DNA of 64,000 nt from Cupriavidus pauculus (GTDB lineage Bacteria > Pseudomonadota > Gammaproteobacteria > Burkholderiales > Burkholderiaceae), in assembly GCF_002858765.1 (NCBI RefSeq), contig NZ_PJRP01000008.1, positions 1 through 64,000 on the forward strand. The letters run 5' to 3'. The notes below the pieces were generated by a model. That model was not told the origin of the DNA and ran no database searches. It saw only the letters and a program-made list of their open reading frames with translations. Of this stretch, positions 17,582-25,493 are shown piece by piece. A program made the translations under genes and the position numbers. Every line of letters starts with the position of its first letter. Position 1 is the stretch's first letter.

Positions 17582-17781
17582 TAAGTCAGCGAACGGATGC
17601 GCGAAGGCACGTCATGACGAGCGCAGACGTCGCCTATCGATGGCGGGAACTGGGGAAAACGGAAAAGTGAAGACAGCGGCGCGCGAAAGCACGCTGCAGG
17701 CGGCAGCAGAAAGGCGCGCCATTCGATATGGCGGCCGGCAGGACAGGCAGCGCGGCGGCGAAAGCCGGCGCAGCCAACGGA
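17582..17781. other. Intergenic stretch with no supported gene
   Basis: Between the hmgA promoter and the XRE gene terminator-like hairpin. A 75-codon plus-strand frame (17562-17789) exists, but it is arginine- and serine-rich, has no good ribosome site and resembles no known family, so it is not called. Confidence 0.4.
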
Positions 17782-17821
17782 ATTCGTGACAGGACGAGCG
17801 GTCGCCTGTCCTGTCACGAAT
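17782..17821. terminator. Perfect 14-bp inverted repeat just past the XRE gene
   Basis: ATTCGTGACAGGAC (17782-17795) is repeated as its exact reverse complement at 17808-17821 with a 12-base spacer. It lies 9 bases beyond the XRE gene stop. There is no T-run on either side, so it could be a Rho-assisted terminator, an RNA stability hairpin or a protein-binding palindrome. Confidence 0.5.
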
Positions 17822-17830
17822 CCTGAGGGG

Positions 17831-18217
17831 TCAGACGGGCTTGTGGCCTTCCCCCGATGTGGGGCCCGAACCGAAGCCTCCGGACGACGGCGTCGAAGTC
17901 GCCGGTGCAGCTGCCGCGGCAGGCTGGCCGGCCATCGAGGCAGCCGTCACACCGCCATTGCGGCTGGCAATGAACGCGTTCACGTCGGCGGCAAGATGCT
18001 GCGGCGCAAGCACAACTTCAAGCCCCAGCGCCTCGCAGGCCGCCAGGAAAGTGGACATGCGCGGGTCGGCCTGACCCGATTCGGCACGCAGATATGCCTC
18101 GCGGGAAATCCCGGCCTTACGGGCGACGTCCTCCTGCTTGAGCTTGCGCGCTCGACGCAACGCCCGCAGTTGCCGGAACGGTTCGCTAGCGCCTCTTGGC
18201 ACGGCTGTACTGTTCAT
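17831..18217 (-). CDS. XRE-family helix-turn-helix regulator
   Basis: A 128-residue protein. Residues 12-70 form an XRE/Cro-type helix-turn-helix: FRQLRALRRARKLKQEDVA, then KAGISREAYLRAESGQADPR. The C-terminal 45 residues are Ala/Gly/Pro/Ser-rich and probably disordered. The start MNSTAVPRG follows GGAGACCGAC. It is transcribed away from the TetR gene. It lies upstream of hmgA but on the same strand, so a role at the hmgA promoter is only a guess from proximity. Confidence 0.85.
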   Translation of the reverse strand: MNSTAVPRGASEPFRQLRALRRARKLKQEDVARKAGISREAYLRAESGQADPRMSTFLAACEALGLEVVLAPQHLAADVNAFIASRNGGVTAASMAGQPAAAAAPATSTPSSGGFGSGPTSGEGHKPV

Positions 18218-18465
18218 GTCGGTCTCCAGTCACCAGTGAAAAAAAAGTGCGCGGACGTGCATTCGAGTATAGAGCACGTAAAGCGTTCCGTAAGGTCTGT
18301 TGTGGAACACTTTTACAGATTTCTTATGATGGCTTGATCTTCGCCGCCAGACTCTCATCCAAACGGCGGATAAAGCACAGCATCCTCCTCCCGCCCCCAC
18401 ATAACGGTAGTGCGCGCTTTGCGTTGACGTCACATCAGTATCGTCCATGTGTGGCACAAGGCAAG
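18218..18465. other. Intergenic region between divergent XRE and TetR genes
   Basis: No gene is supported. The part next to the XRE gene is AT-richer and contains GTTCCGTAAGGTCTGTTGTGGAAC near 18286-18309, an imperfect dyad. The TetR promoter begins at 18466. Confidence 0.4.
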
Positions 18466-18493
18466 TTGACAAACCGACCGGTCGTGCTATTCT
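18466..18493 (+). promoter_or_regulatory. TetR gene promoter with operator between -35 and -10
   Basis: TTGACA (18466-18471) and TATTCT (18488-18493) are 16 bases apart. Between them lies ACCGACCGGTCGTGC (18473-18487), built on the perfect palindrome CGACCGGTCG (18475-18484). The expected transcription start falls at about 18500, right at the ATG (18501), so the mRNA is probably leaderless. This arrangement suggests autorepression. Confidence 0.75.
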
Positions 18494-18500
18494 CCAACGC

Positions 18501-19121
18501 ATGCAAAAGGGACAGCTCACGCGCACCGCGATCATCGAACAGGCTCTGCAGTCGGCCACCCAGGTCGGCTTCGAGCAGTTGTCGCTGGCCACACTGGCTG
18601 CCGACACCAACATGTCGAAGAGCGGCCTGTACGCCCACTTCAAGTCGAAGGAGGCGCTGCAGGAGGCCGTGCTGGCGCGCGCGATGGAGCGGTTCTCGGA
18701 AATCGTGGTACAGCCTGCGATGCGCCAGAAACGTGGCCTCGCCCGACTCGAAACGCTGTTCGATGGCTATCTGGCGTGGATCGCCGGCGCGGTCATCGAG
18801 GGTGGCTGCGTGTTCATGGCGCTGTCCCAGGAATACCGCAATCGGCCAGGCGTTATCCGCGACAAGCTGGTGCAGACCTTCAAGGACTGGCACAGCACCA
18901 TCGTGCGCGTGGTGACCGATGCCGTGGACGAAGGCGACCTGCACGCCGATACCGACCCGCGCCAGTTTGCGTTCGAGATGGCGGGCATCGGCATGTCGTT
19001 TCAGTCATCGTCCAGGTTGATGGCCCGTGCCGACGCGGAAGTCATGGCCCGGCGCGCATTCGCGCGACTGGTCAATGACGTGAAAGAGAATCGCGGCAGC
19101 GCGACCGCCGGGACACACTGA
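18501..19121 (+). CDS. TetR-family transcriptional regulator
   Basis: A 206-residue TetR/AcrR regulator. The N-terminal helix-turn-helix covers about residues 5-52 (RTAIIEQALQ, then ADTNMSKSGLYAHFKSKEAL); the C-terminal ligand domain runs to the end. The ATG at 18501 is chosen because homology begins at MQKGQLTRTAI and the promoter -10 box ends 8 bases upstream; the longer frame to 18447 runs through the promoter. A copy of its presumed operator occurs upstream of the next gene (19248-19262), so it probably represses both itself and the hydrolase. Confidence 0.9.
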   Translation: MQKGQLTRTAIIEQALQSATQVGFEQLSLATLAADTNMSKSGLYAHFKSKEALQEAVLARAMERFSEIVVQPAMRQKRGLARLETLFDGYLAWIAGAVIEGGCVFMALSQEYRNRPGVIRDKLVQTFKDWHSTIVRVVTDAVDEGDLHADTDPRQFAFEMAGIGMSFQSSSRLMARADAEVMARRAFARLVNDVKENRGSATAGTH

Positions 19122-19247
19122 TCCTGGCAGGAAGGCTGCGGAACGCGATGGCGATTCCATGATATCCACCCGCCGCAGGGCAGCGGCATGACGGTGCAGA
19201 GGGTGGTTCAGACGGCATTTTTGCCCCATTTTCTTGCCCTGAAAATA

Positions 19248-19262
19248 GCACGACTGGTCGGT
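19248..19262. promoter_or_regulatory. Second copy of the TetR operator, upstream of the hydrolase gene
   Basis: GCACGACTGGTCGGT here differs at one base from GCACGACCGGTCGGT, the reverse complement of the site in the TetR promoter (18473-18487). A possible -10 box, TATAAA, follows at 19270-19275. The match predicts joint control of the TetR gene and the hydrolase gene. Confidence 0.75.
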
Positions 19263-19341
19263 CGTAAAGTATAAAAAAGATGAGGCCAACGAGGTCTTGT
19301 CACCGGCCAGATCGGTAAATGATCAGTTGGAGGTGTTCGTC

Positions 19342-20349
19342 GTGCCGCAAGTGCTGTCATCCACATCCCAACCCGCCCCCGTCCCGCACGCTGGCGGCAC
19401 CCTCACCCATCCACCGCGGACGGTGTCCAGCGCACTCGACGCGAGTGTCATGGCGTGGCGCCGGCTTCGCTGGCAAGCCGGTAGCCTGTTCTTTCCCACC
19501 GCGACCGCTACGGCGCTGGAACGGCTGTGGTTCAGTCCTCCCCGGGCCAAACACAGTCCCGAAGGCCGCCGGCTGCTGGATTCGGCGCGTACGGAATGGG
19601 CGCTGGTGACTGGCCAGGGCGCCAGCCGGCGTGTGCGGGTGTATCGCTGGGGCAACAAGGGGCCGGTCGTGCTGCTGGCACACGGCTGGGGCGGCAACGC
19701 CGGCCAGTGGCATGCCGTGGTCGGCGGCCTGCTGTCGGCGGGCATGCGCGTGGTGGCATTCGATGCGCTGTCTCACGGCGCATCCGACGCAGGCGCGCGC
19801 GGCCAGCAGCAAACCTCGATCGTGGAAATGGCGCGATCGCTATTGGCCGTGGCGTGGCACGTCGGCCCGGTGCACGCCGTCGTGGCGCATTCGCTGGGCG
19901 GCGCGGCGGCGGCCCAAGCCATCCGCGAGGGCCTGCCCGCGCGTGGGGTGGCAATGATCGGCGCCCCCGCGGACATGTACGACGCCTGCTCCGCAATGGC
20001 CTGGCAGCTTGGCATCGCGCCGCATGTGCTGAAGCGCATGCAGCGCCGCAGCGAGCAGTGGCTGGGCGCCAGTTGGTCGACGTTCAATGTGCCCGATATT
20101 GGCCGGACGCGACCGGTGCCGCCGTTGCTGGTGATTCATGACCGCAACGACAAGGAAGTGCGCTGGGAAGATGGTGCGGCTATCGCCGGAGCCTGGCCCG
20201 ATTCGCGCCTGATCACGACGGAGGGCCTGGGCCACCGGCGCATTCTGCACGATGCCGATGTCATTGCGCACCTGTCGCGCTTTGTCTGCGGCCTGGCAGC
20301 CGCGCCGGCCCTGCCACCGATGACGTTCAAGACCTTCACCTCGCCATGA
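19342..20349 (+). CDS. Alpha/beta hydrolase
   Basis: A 335-residue alpha/beta-hydrolase fold protein. Visible features are HGWGGNAGQW (oxyanion HG motif), VAHSLGGAAAAQA (nucleophile elbow, Ser in HSLGG), a likely acid at VIHDRNDKEV and the catalytic His in GLGHRRIL. The substrate is unknown. The GTG at 19342 is chosen because GGAGG sits 8 bases upstream; the frame also opens at TTG 19297, which has no ribosome site. It is probably controlled by the adjacent TetR regulator, as esterases or lipases of short-chain esters often are. Confidence 0.82.
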   Translation: MPQVLSSTSQPAPVPHAGGTLTHPPRTVSSALDASVMAWRRLRWQAGSLFFPTATATALERLWFSPPRAKHSPEGRRLLDSARTEWALVTGQGASRRVRVYRWGNKGPVVLLAHGWGGNAGQWHAVVGGLLSAGMRVVAFDALSHGASDAGARGQQQTSIVEMARSLLAVAWHVGPVHAVVAHSLGGAAAAQAIREGLPARGVAMIGAPADMYDACSAMAWQLGIAPHVLKRMQRRSEQWLGASWSTFNVPDIGRTRPVPPLLVIHDRNDKEVRWEDGAAIAGAWPDSRLITTEGLGHRRILHDADVIAHLSRFVCGLAAAPALPPMTFKTFTSP

Positions 20350-20435
20350 CGTGCTGTCATCTGCCGACCGGTGTCGCGTGCGCCGGCAGGCGGATGCGCA
20401 ATATGGCGCTGGCAAACTCCCTGGTCTGCAAGAAC

Positions 20436-20466
20436 AAAAAAGCCCGCACGAAGCGGGCTTTTTTTA
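20436..20466. terminator. Bidirectional Rho-independent terminator
   Basis: AAAAAAGCCCGC, a 5-base loop and GCGGGCTTTTTTT form a 7-bp G/C stem with A- and T-runs on both sides. It sits between the convergent hydrolase and oxlT genes and can serve both. Confidence 0.93.
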
Positions 20467-20480
20467 CGAGCGAAGGAGAA

Positions 20481-21806
20481 TCAGGTCAAGTCATCCGGCA
20501 CCGGACGATAGCCCATCGGCGTCGTCGAGGCGTCCTGCACGTACTTTTTTGCGTGCGCCTCGCGCATCGGCTTGAGCACGAAGATGGCCATCAGCGCCGA
20601 GACCGCCGCCATGCCCGAGGCCAGCATGAATACCGCATGCCAGTCGCCGGTGGCCGCCGTGATCACGCTCGAGAATGGCACCAGTAGCGCGGCCGTTCCC
20701 TTGGCGGTGTAAAGCATGCCGGCGTTGGTCGCGGCGAACTTCGGGCCGAACGTATCGCCGCAAGTGGCCGGGAACAAGCTGTAGATCTCACCCCAGGCGA
20801 AGAACACGATGCCGGTCAGGATCACGAATGCCACCGGATTGTGACCATAGCTGGCCAGCAGCAGGATGCCCACGGCTTCCACCGCAAACGCCAGGAACAT
20901 CGTATTTTCCCGACCGATGTTGTCTGACACCCAGCCGAAGAACGGGCGTGTCAGGCCATTCAGCACGCGGTCGATGGTCAGGGCGAAGGTCAGCGCCGGC
21001 AAGGTCAGTCCAAGGATCGACACCGGCGAGTCGTGCAGGCCGAAGTCCTTGGCGATGGGGCCCAGCTGGGCGGTGGCCATCAGACCGCCCGCAGCCATCA
21101 TCACGAACATCGCGTACATGACCCAGAAGATCGGCGACGACATCACCTGGCGCGGCGACGCGTTATACGTGGTCGCGGCCTTGAGCGTCGACTTCACGTC
21201 CGCCAGGATCTTGGCCGACGGCGGCAGCAGCAGCAAGCCCAGGATCATGACGATGATGCCCTGCCCCAGACCGAAGTACAGGAACGTGGCCTCATAGCCG
21301 CTGCTCTTGATCATGTTGGCGATCGGCACGACGGTTGCGGCCGATCCGGCGCCGAAACCCGCGGCCGTCAGGCCCGCTGCCAGGCCCCGGCGATTCGGGA
21401 ACCACTTCAGCGCGTTACCCACGCAGGTGCCATACACCGCGCCCGCGCCGACACCGCCAATGGCAGCCGCCACGTAGAGCATCGGCAGCGACGACGCCAC
21501 CGAGTTCAACGCCCAGGCCACCGCGCATAGCAGGCCGCCCCCAACCACTACCGGGCGCGGGCCGTACTTGTCCACCAGGTAGCCTTCGATCGGCACCAGC
21601 CAGGTTTCGGTCACCACAAAGATGGTGAAAGCCACCTGGATCGCCGTGCGGCCCCAGTGGTATTTGTCGTCGATCGGATTGACGAACAGGGTCCAGCCAT
21701 ACTGCATGTTGGCGATCATCGCCATACAGATCACGCCAAATACAAGCTGCGTCCACGGCGATGAATACCAGGACGCCTGCGCGCTTGCGCCTTGCTGATT
21801 TTCCAT
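20481..21806 (-). CDS. oxlT: Oxalate/formate antiporter, MFS (OxlT type)
   Basis: A 441-residue MFS transporter of the oxalate/formate antiporter family with 12 predicted helices. Family-typical segments include MQYGWTLFVNPI, ETWLVPIEGYLVDKYGPRP, YGTCVGNALKWFP and FAWGEIYSLFPA. It should bring oxalate in and send formate out, feeding the frc/oxc pathway encoded downstream in the window. A GntR-type operator overlaps its promoter at 21923-21940. A second, diverged copy lies at 23930-25279. Confidence 0.92.
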   Translation of the reverse strand: MENQQGASAQASWYSSPWTQLVFGVICMAMIANMQYGWTLFVNPIDDKYHWGRTAIQVAFTIFVVTETWLVPIEGYLVDKYGPRPVVVGGGLLCAVAWALNSVASSLPMLYVAAAIGGVGAGAVYGTCVGNALKWFPNRRGLAAGLTAAGFGAGSAATVVPIANMIKSSGYEATFLYFGLGQGIIVMILGLLLLPPSAKILADVKSTLKAATTYNASPRQVMSSPIFWVMYAMFVMMAAGGLMATAQLGPIAKDFGLHDSPVSILGLTLPALTFALTIDRVLNGLTRPFFGWVSDNIGRENTMFLAFAVEAVGILLLASYGHNPVAFVILTGIVFFAWGEIYSLFPATCGDTFGPKFAATNAGMLYTAKGTAALLVPFSSVITAATGDWHAVFMLASGMAAVSALMAIFVLKPMREAHAKKYVQDASTTPMGYRPVPDDLT

Positions 21807-21922
21807 GGTGTCTCCTTCTGGCGGGTGGGCCCGCTGTTGTGGATCGGCATCTGCATTGGATGCCTTTGGTGTGTGCTGCTATACGTTCTTGTCGTCGAAC
21901 GGCTTAGCCGCCCTAGTGCTAT

Positions 21923-21950
21923 ACAGTATGTGGTATATCAAGCAAGTCAA
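21923..21950 (-). promoter_or_regulatory. oxlT promoter with GntR-type operator (site A)
   Basis: On the minus strand, TTGACT (21945-21950) and TACTGT (21923-21928) are 16 bases apart. The 18-bp site TGATATACCACATACTGT (21923-21940) fills the spacer and -10 box. It is identical to the site upstream of the third frc-like gene (39309-39326). Confidence 0.85.
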
Positions 21951-22507
21951 GCCGATTCGGCGCACTACCTGACCTATCAGGCAGACATTCAAATGGACGT
22001 AGTCGCGCTACCGGGGTGACTGGTGCTTGGGGTGCATGAAAGCACTGCGAACGGACAGACCGATTTCCTTGCCGATCAATCACTTAGGCGTGGATTCGGC
22101 ATCAATGGAAAATGCTGCGGCGCATGTCGCGGATAACCCGATCTAGGGAAAGTCCCGAGCCTTGTGACAACGCCGACTCATCAGCGGGCAAGCTGAATCG
22201 GTCGCGGTTCAGGACTGCGGCGCATGGACGAAAACTGGGAATTCCGGAAAATCCGGGGAGGAACAACGCGGAGAGGAACAGAGCGGAGGGCAATGCCTGG
22301 CTGCGTCGGGACCTGAGATCACGGGCGCAGGGGCATGGCGATGTTGCTGCTGCGAATGCAGAGAGAAAACGGCCGCTGAGGACTGCGGGAACTACGTACT
22401 TCGGGCGTTGCCGGCCGCTACAACTACCCCACTACAACAAACTGCGAATACTGCGAATACTGCGAACTACGGGTACAGCCAGTACTGCGAAAACAGCGAT
22501 CAGGCGA
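21951..22507. other. Long region without a supported gene between oxlT and the small membrane-protein gene
   Basis: About 560 bases with no convincing reading frame on either strand. It contains a short 9-base repeat run: CTGCGAATA at 22442-22450 and 22451-22459, CTGCGAACT at 22460-22468 and a related copy near 22485. It is less GC-rich than its surroundings. If transcription from site B reads through, it would form a long spacer before the oxlT promoter. Confidence 0.4.
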
Positions 22508-22723
22508 TCAAGCGTGCAGGAAGCGCGGCTGGAGCACCATGTCCGATGCGGAGCTGCCGATGCCGGTGGACGGCTCTTCCGACGAACCAAGACCAGCAAA
22601 GCGGCCATGTTCCTGTGCAGTGGTCAGCAGGCCCATCGGCAGGAAGTTGGCCAGCACGTAAGTAACAGTGACACCCAGCGAAACAACACCGAGAGCGAGG
22701 AGGGTAAGCAGCGTGGCGTTCAT
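22508..22723 (-). CDS. Small single-pass membrane protein in the oxalate regulon
   Basis: A 71-residue protein that I do not recognise. Residues 4-34 are hydrophobic (LLTLLALGVVSLGVTVTYVL, then ANFLPMGLL) and form one membrane helix or a signal anchor. The rest is polar, Gly/Ser-rich and ends LQPRFLHA. The start is strongly supported: AGGAG lies 5 bases upstream of the ATG at 22723. A GntR-type site at 22791-22808, shared with oxc, frc-like and oxlT promoters, lies 68 bases upstream, so it should be induced with oxalate genes. It could be an accessory subunit of the transporter, but nothing in the sequence proves this. Confidence 0.7.
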   Translation of the reverse strand: MNATLLTLLALGVVSLGVTVTYVLANFLPMGLLTTAQEHGRFAGLGSSEEPSTGIGSSASDMVLQPRFLHA

Positions 22724-22790
22724 GAAAACTCCTAAGTCGTAAGGATCAAGGTGGATTCATTATATGCTGCACTGCGAGGTCTGTAAATAT

Positions 22791-22808
22791 TTGGTATGTG
22801 ATATATCT
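22791..22808 (-). promoter_or_regulatory. GntR-type operator upstream of the small membrane-protein gene (site B)
   Basis: The minus-strand 18-mer AGATATATCACATACCAA matches the oxalate-regulon consensus TGATATAYCACATACYRT at 16 of 18 positions. TACCAA would be the -10 element; the -35 element is weak. Confidence 0.75.
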
Positions 22809-22830
22809 AGAGAGGAAACGCTCTAAAAAC

Positions 22831-22858
22831 AACAACGCACCCCTTGGGGTGCGTTGTT
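22831..22858 (-). terminator. Rho-independent terminator of the LysR gene
   Basis: AACAACGCACCCC and GGGGTGCGTTGTT form a perfect 13-bp stem with a TT loop. On the minus strand it is followed by GTTTTTAG, fitting termination of the leftward LysR/oxlT2 transcript. Confidence 0.85.
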
Positions 22859-22971
22859 CGTCTCATAGACCTGCTTGTGTGCGGTCGGATCGAGCCAATC
22901 AGGGGGTAAAAGTGTCAAATACATCGCAAAAATATTTACTGCGGCGCGGCACGTGAATCCCGTTCATCGCC

Positions 22972-23883
22972 CTACCCCACTTTCTTCAACAGGCCCTGGT
23001 CGTACTCCTGCGCGCGCAGGTTGTCCCAGACCGCCGCGGCATTGGGCTTCAGCGAGCGCGCCTTGCGCCGTACCAGCATGACGTTGGACGTCACCTGGGG
23101 CCGCAACGGTCGCAGGACAGCGGCGGGAGCCATGCCGCTGGCCTGCGCACGCGACGGCACCACGCCGATGCCCAGCCCCATCGCCACCATGCCGAAGATG
23201 GCAGCGAAATGCCCGAGCAACTGCAACGAGCCCGGCCTGACGTGATACGTGGACAACGCGCGCTCGACGGCGGGCTGGACCCCGGAATTCTGGTCCAGCG
23301 ACAGCACCGACGCATCGGCCAGTTCGCCCCACCCCAGCGAATCGCGCGACGCCAACGGATGGTCCGCCGGCAGCACGGCCTGCAGCGGATCCACGCACAG
23401 CGGCTCGCAGTAAAGATCGTCGCAAGGCGTGGGATTGCTGGCGATACCAAAATCCACCTCGCCGCTGCGCACGCTCTGCAGCACGCAATCATGCGACCGA
23501 TCGCGCAGCGTGATGCCGATGCCGGGCCATGCCTTGCGGCAGCCCGCCAGCCACATCGGCACCGACATCGAAGACAGCACGGGGTCGGTAGCGATCTGCA
23601 CCGTGCCCTGGCTCGGCTTGCCGGTGCCGTGGCTGTCGCGCAGCGTCTGCTCGACTTCCTCGATCAGATGGCAGATGCGTTGCGACAACATTTCACCGGC
23701 GTCGGTCAGCTCTACCTGGCGCGTGGTGCGGTCGAACAACCGCTGGTCGATCTCTTCTTCTAGTTCTCGCACGCTACGGCTGATTGCCGACTGCGTAAGA
23801 CCCAGTTCTGCCGCGGCGCGCGTAAAGCTTTTCTGGCGCGCCACCGCGGCAAAGGCCTTCAACTGAGGAAGCGAAACATTCAT
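22972..23883 (-). CDS. LysR-family transcriptional regulator
   Basis: A 303-residue LysR regulator. The winged helix-turn-helix is at residues 1-60 (LPQLKAFAAVARQKSFTRAA, then GLTQSAISRSVRELEEEI), followed by the effector-binding domain, which contains DFGIASNPTPCDDLYCEPL. The ATG at 23883 follows AAGGAGCGGCACC; the frame open upstream to 24006 is not used. It starts 46 bases after the oxlT2 stop on the same strand, so it may be co-transcribed with that transporter. The effector is unknown. Confidence 0.9.
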   Translation of the reverse strand: MNVSLPQLKAFAAVARQKSFTRAAAELGLTQSAISRSVRELEEEIDQRLFDRTTRQVELTDAGEMLSQRICHLIEEVEQTLRDSHGTGKPSQGTVQIATDPVLSSMSVPMWLAGCRKAWPGIGITLRDRSHDCVLQSVRSGEVDFGIASNPTPCDDLYCEPLCVDPLQAVLPADHPLASRDSLGWGELADASVLSLDQNSGVQPAVERALSTYHVRPGSLQLLGHFAAIFGMVAMGLGIGVVPSRAQASGMAPAAVLRPLRPQVTSNVMLVRRKARSLKPNAAAVWDNLRAQEYDQGLLKKVG

Positions 23884-23929
23884 GGTGCCGCTCCTTCCTT
23901 GCTGGGTACTGCCGGGGTTGGGGCTCGGG

Positions 23930-25279
23930 CTATTCACCCTTGCCTGTGGAGAAACCTGCCATATAGGTACCGCTGTCGCTAACAGGGACAGGCTGTGCCT
24001 CGGCATGGCCCGTGATAAAGCGCCGGCGCATCGGCTGCAGCACGAACTTGGCTGCCAGCCCCGCCGCCACCGTCATGACGGCCGCCACGGCAAACACCAG
24101 GTTCCAGCCGCCCGTGTGCGACAGCACCGATGCCACCGGCACCAGCAGCGCGGCCGTGCCTTTGGCCGTATAGAGCGTACCGGCATTGGCTGCGGCGAAC
24201 TTGCTACCGAACGTATCGGCACACAGCGCCGGGAAGATCGAGAAGATCTCGCCCCAGAACAGGAACGTCAGCGCCGCGAACAGCATGAACATGTACGGGT
24301 CGTGACCGAACTTCAGCAGGCCGATCAGGGACAGGCCCTCGCCGATGAAGATCAGGAACATCGTGTTCTCGCGGCCGATGCGGTCGGAGACGAAGCCGCA
24401 CAGCGGACGCGTCAGCCCGTTGCACAGGTTGTCGATCGACAGCGTCATCGTCAGCAGCGGCAGCGTCATGCCCAGCATGGTCACCGGCATCGTGGCAAAG
24501 CCGAAGTCCTTGGCGATGGGGCCCAGCTGCGCGGTGGCCATGATGCCGCCCGCCGCCACGGCCACGAACGAGAGGTAGATCACCCAGAACACCGGGGTGC
24601 GCACCATCTGGCCAGGCGTGAACTCCACCGGGTTGGTCAGGATCTTCTTGTTGGCCACCAGCCCCTTGGGCGGCTGCGGCTTCACCAGCAGCAGGGCCAT
24701 CGCGAAGATGAGCACGCCCTGCATGATGCCGAACGTGAAGAACGCGTGCTCATAACCCGACTTCTGGATCATGTTGGCGATGGGGATCACCGTCAGCGCC
24801 GAACCCGCGCCAAAGCCGGCGGCGGTCAGCCCGGCGGCCAGGCCGCGCTTGTCCGGGAACCACTTGAGCGCGTTGCCCACGCAGGTGCCATAGACGCCGC
24901 CCGCACCAATGCCGGCGATCACCGCCGCCGCGTAGAGCATCGGCAACGACGTGGCATAGGAATTCATCACCCACGCCAGGCCGGCACAGATGGCGCCCAC
25001 GGCCACCACCGGGCGCGGGCCAAACTTGTCGACGAGCCAGCCTTCCACTGGCACGAGCCAGGTTTCGGTAACGATAAAAATGGAAAAGGCGACCTGGATC
25101 GCAGAGTCGCCCCAATGATGCTTGGCGTTCATGGGCGTAACGAACAACGTCCAGCCATACTGGAGGTTCGCCACCAGCCCCATACAGAGTACGCCAATGA
25201 ATAGCTGGAACCAGCGGTTGCGAAGCAAACCGCTGTTTGAATTGCCCATGGCGGGGCCTGCCGCATTGATGTGCGCCAT
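23930..25279 (-). CDS. oxlT: Second oxalate/formate antiporter-family MFS transporter
   Basis: A 449-residue MFS protein closely related to the transporter at 20481-21806: LQYGWTLFVTPMNAKHHWGD, ETWLVPVEGWLVDKFGPRP, YGTCVGNALKWFPDKRG and FWGEIFSIFPALCAD all correspond. The ATG at 25279 follows AAGGAGACACGAC. It has no copy of the GntR site upstream. Instead it diverges from a LysR gene across an AT-rich 214-base gap and is followed by another LysR gene, so it seems to be under different control. It may transport oxalate at another concentration or a different dicarboxylate. Confidence 0.87.
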   Translation of the reverse strand: MAHINAAGPAMGNSNSGLLRNRWFQLFIGVLCMGLVANLQYGWTLFVTPMNAKHHWGDSAIQVAFSIFIVTETWLVPVEGWLVDKFGPRPVVAVGAICAGLAWVMNSYATSLPMLYAAAVIAGIGAGGVYGTCVGNALKWFPDKRGLAAGLTAAGFGAGSALTVIPIANMIQKSGYEHAFFTFGIMQGVLIFAMALLLVKPQPPKGLVANKKILTNPVEFTPGQMVRTPVFWVIYLSFVAVAAGGIMATAQLGPIAKDFGFATMPVTMLGMTLPLLTMTLSIDNLCNGLTRPLCGFVSDRIGRENTMFLIFIGEGLSLIGLLKFGHDPYMFMLFAALTFLFWGEIFSIFPALCADTFGSKFAAANAGTLYTAKGTAALLVPVASVLSHTGGWNLVFAVAAVMTVAAGLAAKFVLQPMRRRFITGHAEAQPVPVSDSGTYMAGFSTGKGE

Positions 25280-25493
25280 GTCGTGTCTCCTTGCATTAGT
25301 GTCATGCGCGCTCTGCGGCGCGCGTGGTGGGCTGGCCTTTGGGGGGACGCCCGCTTTCACTACTGAATGAGCGCGCCTGACATTGCGGCACGTGTATTCG
25401 TGGATTGATGCTACTTCAAACTTAGATCAGCACAGCATAAAGTTTTTTATTATGATCATTGACGATCCTTTATAGATTGCAGGAAATCGTGCA
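25280..25493. promoter_or_regulatory. Divergent promoter region between oxlT2 and the CbbR-like gene
   Basis: The half next to the LysR gene is AT-rich (AGCATAAAGTTTTTTATTAT at about 25432-25451). It has T-N11-A spaced dyads such as CATAA...TTATG (about 25434-25453), typical of LysR binding. No GntR-type site was found. Confidence 0.5.

Noticed and set aside
17562-17789. 75-codon plus-strand frame between hmgA and the XRE gene
   Set aside because: No good ribosome site, biased composition, begins inside the hmgA promoter.
22112-22735. 207-codon plus-strand frame across the small membrane-protein gene
   Set aside because: Composition is not protein-like, and it runs through the strong minus-strand ribosome site of the small gene.
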